From: Epiperipatus broadwayi
Lineage: Eukaryota; Onychophora; Udeonychophora; Euonychophora; Peripatidae
Direction: 5' to 3'
DNA: 64,000 nucleotides
Assembly: GCA_028023455.1 (NCBI GenBank)
Contig: JAQFVV010000028.1
Location: forward strand, 753,501-817,500
The notes below the pieces were generated by a model. That model did not search any database. It worked only from the letters and a program-made list of their open reading frames with translations, and was not told the DNA's origin. The position numbers and the translations under genes are program-made. Of this stretch, positions 58,756-64,000 are shown piece by piece (the first letter of the stretch is position 1; every line of letters starts with the position of its first letter).

Positions 58756-59029
58756 TTTTAATCTCTACATGTCAGTGTTATGCAGAAAAGTCTGTACAAC
58801 AATTTAAAACCTGAATATGATCTAAAATCTAAACTATTAACTTTGCAAATAAATAAATAAAGTTGATAAAGTAAAAATAATAAATGAAAAGACAGTATCT
58901 ATTTGTTACAAATAAAAAGTGTTTGAGGGAAGATCGGGCTTTATTTGACATCAGATAAATATTTATGTCAACACATATATATTTCCATAACTTTTATGTA
59001 AAAGCTATTGCATTAAAAATATGCTAATG

Positions 59030-59165
59030 CCTTTATTGCTTGGGAGGTTATAAGACATCCAAGTGTCAATACTGTGAATGCCAGAATCAATCCTTGGATT
59101 TCTTGATCCCATAATGGATGCTTTACCAATTGCAATTAAACCATACATTGTGATACTGCATTAAA
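59030..59165 (-). mobile_element. Possible decayed tRNA-derived SINE
   Basis: On the minus strand an A-box-like GGTTTAATTGCAATTGG is followed about 30 bp later by GGATTGATTCTGG, B-box-like. No target-site duplication or tail was identified. Confidence 0.4.
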
Positions 59166-59980
59166 AACCACAATGTGAACATTATATCATATAAAAGAAA
59201 TAGACAGTAATGATTTGATTTTTTAAAAAAGATTCCTACTTTTGTTTATTCTTTAACATTTTTTTTAATAGAATAAATAATGACATCTATAGAGTAGAAT
59301 TGTAACTAAAATCTGTACTATTTAGCAAATGTAAAAATAACTTTTAGAATCTCCTTAAATTTATTTTCTTGTCATTAACAAATACAGTGGGGAAAATTAA
59401 AAAAACACCATTCAATGTAATCAGTGGTTTCGCATTTAACTGTTAAGTAAAAATTAAATACTGGGCTTGAAAGAGAATATCTTTAAGTAACTTTTTCTTG
59501 TGAGAATCACAATCTGTCTAAAGTATAAAAAACTTGATAAAGAGTTAATTCAAGCTATATGTGAATAATGATTGATATGGGCATTACTAAATTTCTAGGA
59601 ATCAAAGTAGTTTTTCATCTGCAATTGCATGTGGTTTGCACAACAATTATTTGACATGAACAAGACATTACCAAGTACCTATTCATCACTTAAAGAATGG
59701 TATATAAATGAGATTATTCCTATAATCCAACCAATGATAAAAAGACCAACATTTTCAAAATTTTAAAAATAATATAATTTGAAATTTGGTGACTCAATAA
59801 ATTAATTTATAAAATAAAATGAATAACAAAATTTATTTTTGATTAAAATTCTGAAATATAAGCATTAATTGTAAGAATCATCTGCATAGTAAATACTTCA
59901 AATTCTAACCATATGCAAATAGGTAAAATTAACATAAATTGTTAATGTATTTTTAGTGATCATCAGTTTATATCATCTTT
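59166..59980. other. No gene recognised
   Basis: AT-rich DNA; nothing supported. Confidence 0.5.
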
Positions 59981-59984
59981 ATTT

Positions 59985-60152
59985 TCAGCCATTATTGATC
60001 CAATGCAGGATGAAGATCTTTCCAGGCTCAGTCATTCTTTCAGTCACTCTTCATTCTCTAGCCTCACTTCATCACAATATCCCAGCATACTTTCTTATGT
60101 CATTCATCCAGCTCACATGTGGCCTCTTTCTAGGTCTCTTACAATCACTTAT
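59985..60152 (-). pseudogene. RTE LINE relic J, 3' end
   Basis: Minus-strand LINE tail, 5' truncated: CKRPRKRPHVS-like, ILQWIDNG-like and ATGGCTGAAAATAAAGATGA tail, with several substitutions. It is clearly aligned with relic F at 19160-19330. Confidence 0.7.
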
Positions 60153-60214
60153 CTATGTGCACATAAACATTTTCATTCCACCACACATTCATAAAATATT
60201 CAAATAATGATGTT

Positions 60215-60660
60215 TGGAAAAGATAAATGACCATTCAAATGTATTTCATACTCCTACAAATGTCTATTACTTGTTCAGCAATTATCAATATCAAATTATT
60301 ACCATTTGATTCAGGCCAACTGAAGAGCACTGATTCAGAATGAAATGCATCTTGGAAGTCATTTTTCTCTTTAAGATGTCTTTATTCATATATTTGGAAA
60401 ATGTGTGGTAAAGTAGATATTTTAATCATATTTACAAAAGCCATGAAAAATAAAATCGGATTCATAAATTTTGTATATTTGTTTATTCTAAGCTTGCGTT
60501 TTATACACAATTAATGAAGCTGTATAACAATAAATAAGCTATGAAAAAGCGAATATATTAATGATTATCTGGTTTAACGTTTATACCTGGACTAGGAATA
60601 ATATGATAATCTTTAGCTTAACAAATGATTAGTAATAACTATTAATATATTTATCTGATG
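60215..60660 (+). repeat. Family G repeat with inverted part
   Basis: The left segment (60225-60290) repeats the ribozyme flank inverted (AATGTATTTCATACTCC). The centre carries the ribozyme motif; then TGTCTTTATTCATATATTTGG and, inverted, AATAATATGATAATCTTTAG with GATTAGTAATAA. Confidence 0.7.
60307..60361 (+). ncRNA. Type I hammerhead ribozyme candidate (family G)
   Basis: Outer stem I pairs UGAUU (60307-60311) with AGUCA (60357-60361), one U-G. Inner stem I pairs CCAA (60316-60319) with UUGG (60352-60355). Box CUGAAGA (60320-60326) is perfect, and GAA (60342-60344) is perfect. Stem III AU-GC-AU leads to cleavage triplet AUC (C at 60351). Stem II GCACU-GAUUC-AGAAU is partly mispaired; at 20901 the matching helix is intact. 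The layout (four-pair inner stem, four-against-one internal loop) matches family F. Confidence 0.68.
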
Positions 60661-60970
60661 GGGATAGTATTAGAAACTGTGGGTGCAAAAAATCTTACAC
60701 TTATAGATCAAATTATGGTAATAGATATATCATTAATAATTTTAACTTCGCAAACAAATAATAGCTATAAATATGCACATTTGAAGATTATTACTTCATA
60801 ACTATTATTATACTATAAAAACACATACTTTTTTTAAAATAAAATAATTGTTTTGTACAATAGTCATTATTTTTTTATATTTGTTTCACGTCACTCAAAC
60901 TAGTGATTTAGTAAACCATTTGCAAAAAAGCTTTACCAATTTGACAACAACAAAATCAAGCAATATTATT

Positions 60971-61083
60971 ATTATTATTTTTTTTAAAGTGTCATAGCAT
61001 CGGCCGGGACGCGAACCCACAACCCGGGCAACTGCCTGCAAGTGCAAGGCAGTCGCACTGACCTCTCGACCACCAATGCAAGA
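60971..61083 (-). mobile_element. SINE-1 insertion, minus strand
   Basis: B box GGTTCGCGTCC (complement at about 61007-61017), A box complement at about 61060-61072 and an (AAT)n tail. The 14-bp duplication CAAGCAATATTATT lies at 60957-60970 and 61084-61097. Confidence 0.92.
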
Positions 61084-61097
61084 CAAGCAATATTATT

Positions 61098-61555
61098 TTT
61101 AAGATTAAATGTAAACAAAATTTCCCTTTGTTAATAAAAATTAAAATTAATGCGGAAGTACTAAAACCCACCTAGCGAGCTATAAGTAAACTAACCGTCA
61201 GCAAACATATATATAGAATCATATAAATTGATTAAGAAACCAATGAGAGGTGATAAAGTATATTGGTAGAAACAAAACAAGTTCATTCATTTATAAAAAG
61301 ATTGTTGTATTTCAATTTCTCAACGTATAAATGAATAAACATCTATTATTTACCAAATGCTAATTAATAATTTCCCAACAGTATTTTCTGGCAATGTTTT
61401 TGATAATAATAAAAATAAACCAATCAGGTATTTGCAAAATGTTATTGATTTAGCAAATAAATTTTATAAGGAGTTAATGTGATAAAAAGAAATCTTCAAA
61501 TGAATAAAATAATAAACAGAAACGTTTATAAATAGTGTCTTAAAGTTATTGTTAC
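61098..61555. other. No gene recognised
   Basis: AT-rich DNA; nothing supported. Confidence 0.5.
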
Positions 61556-61559
61556 AATT

Positions 61560-61810
61560 TTTTTCTTCAGTATCTTCTTTATCATTATTTATTTCTACAA
61601 TACTTTGACTGCAGTAACAGATTTCTTCATATCTTACATATTAAGCAGTCAAAACATTTTAACTACCTAATATAAATTCACATTAATTCCAAAAACCTAT
61701 AACATTTCAACAGGCTAGTAGACTTCTTCATATGTTACATATTAAGCTCTCAAAAACTACAACATTTTGAGTGGCTTCTTTATAACTTTCATATTAACTC
61801 TGAAAATGAC
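61560..61810 (-). repeat. Very diverged relative of the 110-bp array
   Basis: TTCTTCATAT.TTACATATTAAG occurs at 61623 and 61733, about 108 bp apart. On the minus strand it reads ATGAAGAAGTCTACTAGCC and TGTTGAAATG, recalling the CTGAAGAAGACTGCTAG...CAGTTGAAA core. A single further hit lies at 63360-63395. Confidence 0.55.
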
Positions 61811-62084
61811 TGATATCTATTTCTTTGAAACAATTTGAAAGGAAGTCATTAGTGACTATGAAATTCTTCAATCTATTTTGATAATTTATAAACATTTTTA
61901 AAAATGAAGTCAGAAAAATTCTTGAGTTTCAAATATTCATATTTTTAAAAAAAGGCATATTGGATGTATCAATGCTCTTTACTTAAGAAAGACTAAACCA
62001 TTTTGTAATTAAGTTATGAATCTTTATTATTGCAGCATTGACAAATATTAACATTTCCAATTTTTCACAGTTTTAATTATTTTT

Positions 62085-62990
62085 CCTGTCCATAAGCTTT
62101 TAACATTAATTTTAATACTATTAATTATTAGAATATAATACATTTGATTTCATTTGGTACATATGTTTGTTTAAAAATGAAGAAAATTCTTAAAAAATCA
62201 CATTTGATTTTTGAAAATATTAAAAAATTGCATCATAATCAAAACAAGAAATATTTTTTATCAACTACTATCATGAGGAACAATTCAGTTCAGAAAACAA
62301 ATGAAATCTTTATTATTTGACATTTGTATTTAAAATGTGAATGAATAAATATCAGTATCTGATAGATCTATCAAATTATGTCTTAAAAGATTACAATTTT
62401 TTAATAATTTTTACTGTATTACAATATATCTTAACAGACATTTTTACTGTATTGCAATATATCCTAACAGACAGTTGGTGTGACATTTAACAAACAGCTT
62501 CCAACTGCCATCTCTGTAATTTGCATTGTTAATGCTAAGCAGAAAAATATAACTTTTTATGAGAGGTCAGCATAGTTGCCTTACATGCAGTTGTCCCAGC
62601 CTTATATGCTTCCTGGCCGATTTTGACACATGAAAAAAAAAGACAACATTTATGTACAAAATAAATATATAATAATGTATATTCTTGATTTTTAATAATT
62701 ATTACACAATTATTGTACAAAAATAATCATGAATCTTAATAAAATTCACAAAAAAATCAAACTTTTAGATATTTGAAATATTTTCTTGAAGTAATATTGC
62801 AAAATTGGAGACTTCTTAGAATGAATAAAAGGCCACTAAGGTGGTGTTTAAAAGTCTTCCAAGTTTCCATGTTTTAAATTATTCTGATATCTATAGATTT
62901 TTTTAAAATTTAAAATATTATAATAAAATATACATGAAATTACTGATATTTTTAAAAAAGTTAGTGATTTCTCTCAATAAATGGAAAATT
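62085..62990 (+). repeat. Family J anonymous repeat, copy 2
   Basis: Collinear with 29160-29950, with a SINE-1 insertion at about 62560-62640 not present in copy 1. Shared blocks are given under copy 1. No open frame. Confidence 0.7.
62560..62640 (+). mobile_element. SINE-1 copy, diverged
   Basis: GAGAGGTCAGCATAGTTGCC, ACATGCAGTTGTCCCAGCC and CCTGGCCGATTTTGACACATG followed by an A run match SINE-1 with many substitutions. The B box is damaged and no duplication was found. Confidence 0.7.
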
Positions 62991-64000
62991 GATTTTCATA
63001 TGAAATAACTTAGAGAGAAGGGGGAGAAGGTTAAAAATAAATTACAAACATGACTATAATAACATCAGATTAAAACATGTAATTAATTGAAAGTAGACAT
63101 AATTATCTAAAACTGGAAACAAATATATTAATAAACATGTGCAAGATATAAATTGGAATTGTAACAAACACAAACATATAATTTATAATTTGTCTACTAA
63201 TGCATGAATACAAAATTTCCATTTGGAAATCTACAGATTATATAAGCCTAATATAGAATAATACCTAATTCATATATAAACAAACAATACCAACATATTT
63301 CTTTTATGCATTTTAACAATGCGAAATATAATATTTTACTATTCCAAACTTCAAAAATGATTCACAGTTGAACAATCTTCTTCAGAGTTTTTTCCATTTC
63401 AAAATTTTTTCAAAGACTTAAGATGTCATCTAAAAGAGCAATTATATATTAATGTATAGTCTTGCAATTGGGGGCAGTGATTTACTTAAAAATTAAAGAT
63501 CTTGGATTAAAATTTAATCTGTTTTACTTTTGGTGTCAAACATATCCTATGCAATAAACTATTTGATTATATGATAATTAGCCTATACATTAATTCTTTA
63601 ACTGTCAGATATATGTCAAAGAAATACTAAAAAATAACATTTAAAGGGGAAAAGATATTTATCTTTATTGACTTAATATTCTATTATTGTCAAATTAAAC
63701 CTCACTATGAACACCCAATATACTGCTTTTAGATACAGACGGTATTTGTACTAATTTAGTAAAGTACAATTTGGATATAATAATAACACAGCTAATGTAG
63801 TAAACAATTTTTTTATAAAAAATTTAAAGTTCTAGAATCATAATTCATGATAAGTGAAACATCAAATAAATGTAAATATAAGATATCTTAAATGAAGATT
63901 ACATTCAAAGTATACAAACAACTATTTAAATATGATAAATGAGGGGGCACTCCAAATTAACTGGAATTTTGTAATAAAATTGTGTATTTATATTTATATG
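62991..64000. other. No gene recognised
   Basis: AT-rich DNA to the end of the window. The only item is the isolated array-like motif at 63360-63395. Confidence 0.5.

Overview
This window looks like a repeat-rich, very AT-rich piece of an animal nuclear genome. The evidence is tRNA-derived SINEs with target-site duplications, RTE-type LINE pieces, a Penelope-like GIY-YIG fragment, hAT DNA transposons with 8-bp duplications, and many simple repeats. No operons, ribosome binding sites or bacterial genes are seen. I cannot name the organism; an invertebrate with a strongly AT-rich genome (for example a mollusc or cnidarian) fits. No host protein-coding exon could be supported, so the window is probably intergenic or deep intronic.

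Layout. 1-2739: featureless AT-rich DNA. 2740-14450: RTE LINE copies, SINEs, tandem repeats, and a Penelope-like fragment followed directly by a foldback element. 14565-21205: small duplications, a non-autonomous hAT element with a perfect 8-bp duplication (15115-15558), two RTE 3' ends in series on the minus strand, and foldback repeats. 22185-24590: a tandem array of about 110-bp units between inverted ends, with two relatives. 25690-32115: hAT-like termini, a LINE 3' end and interspersed repeats. 32116-34880: AT-rich DNA with little in it. 34880-46815: the densest cluster of small foldback elements. 48030-52611: an almost complete hAT (ZMYM1-like) transposon, minus-strand coding, with 8-bp duplications, two inactivating lesions and a nested MITE. 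53136-54010: a tandem dimer of a 430-bp repeat. 54011-64000: LINE relics, SINEs and the second copy of a long anonymous repeat.

The most interesting signal is not a protein. At least four dispersed repeat families (called D, E, F and G here) carry what reads as a type I hammerhead ribozyme. The parts are a CUGANGA box, a stem II hairpin, GAAA, a tiny stem III of 2-4 bp, an NUH cleavage triplet, and a stem I made of two paired blocks around an internal loop. Stem I is made from sequence on both sides of the core and is kept by base pairing in copies whose sequences differ. Two further repeats (the 22-23 kb array and the SINE-2 family) show a core and stem II but no convincing stem I. Many of these repeats also occur as head-to-head inverted pairs or tandem dimers, and one directly follows the Penelope-like GIY-YIG fragment. 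This fits ribozyme-bearing Penelope-like terminal repeats or retrozyme-like elements. The link to a particular mobilising enzyme is inference.
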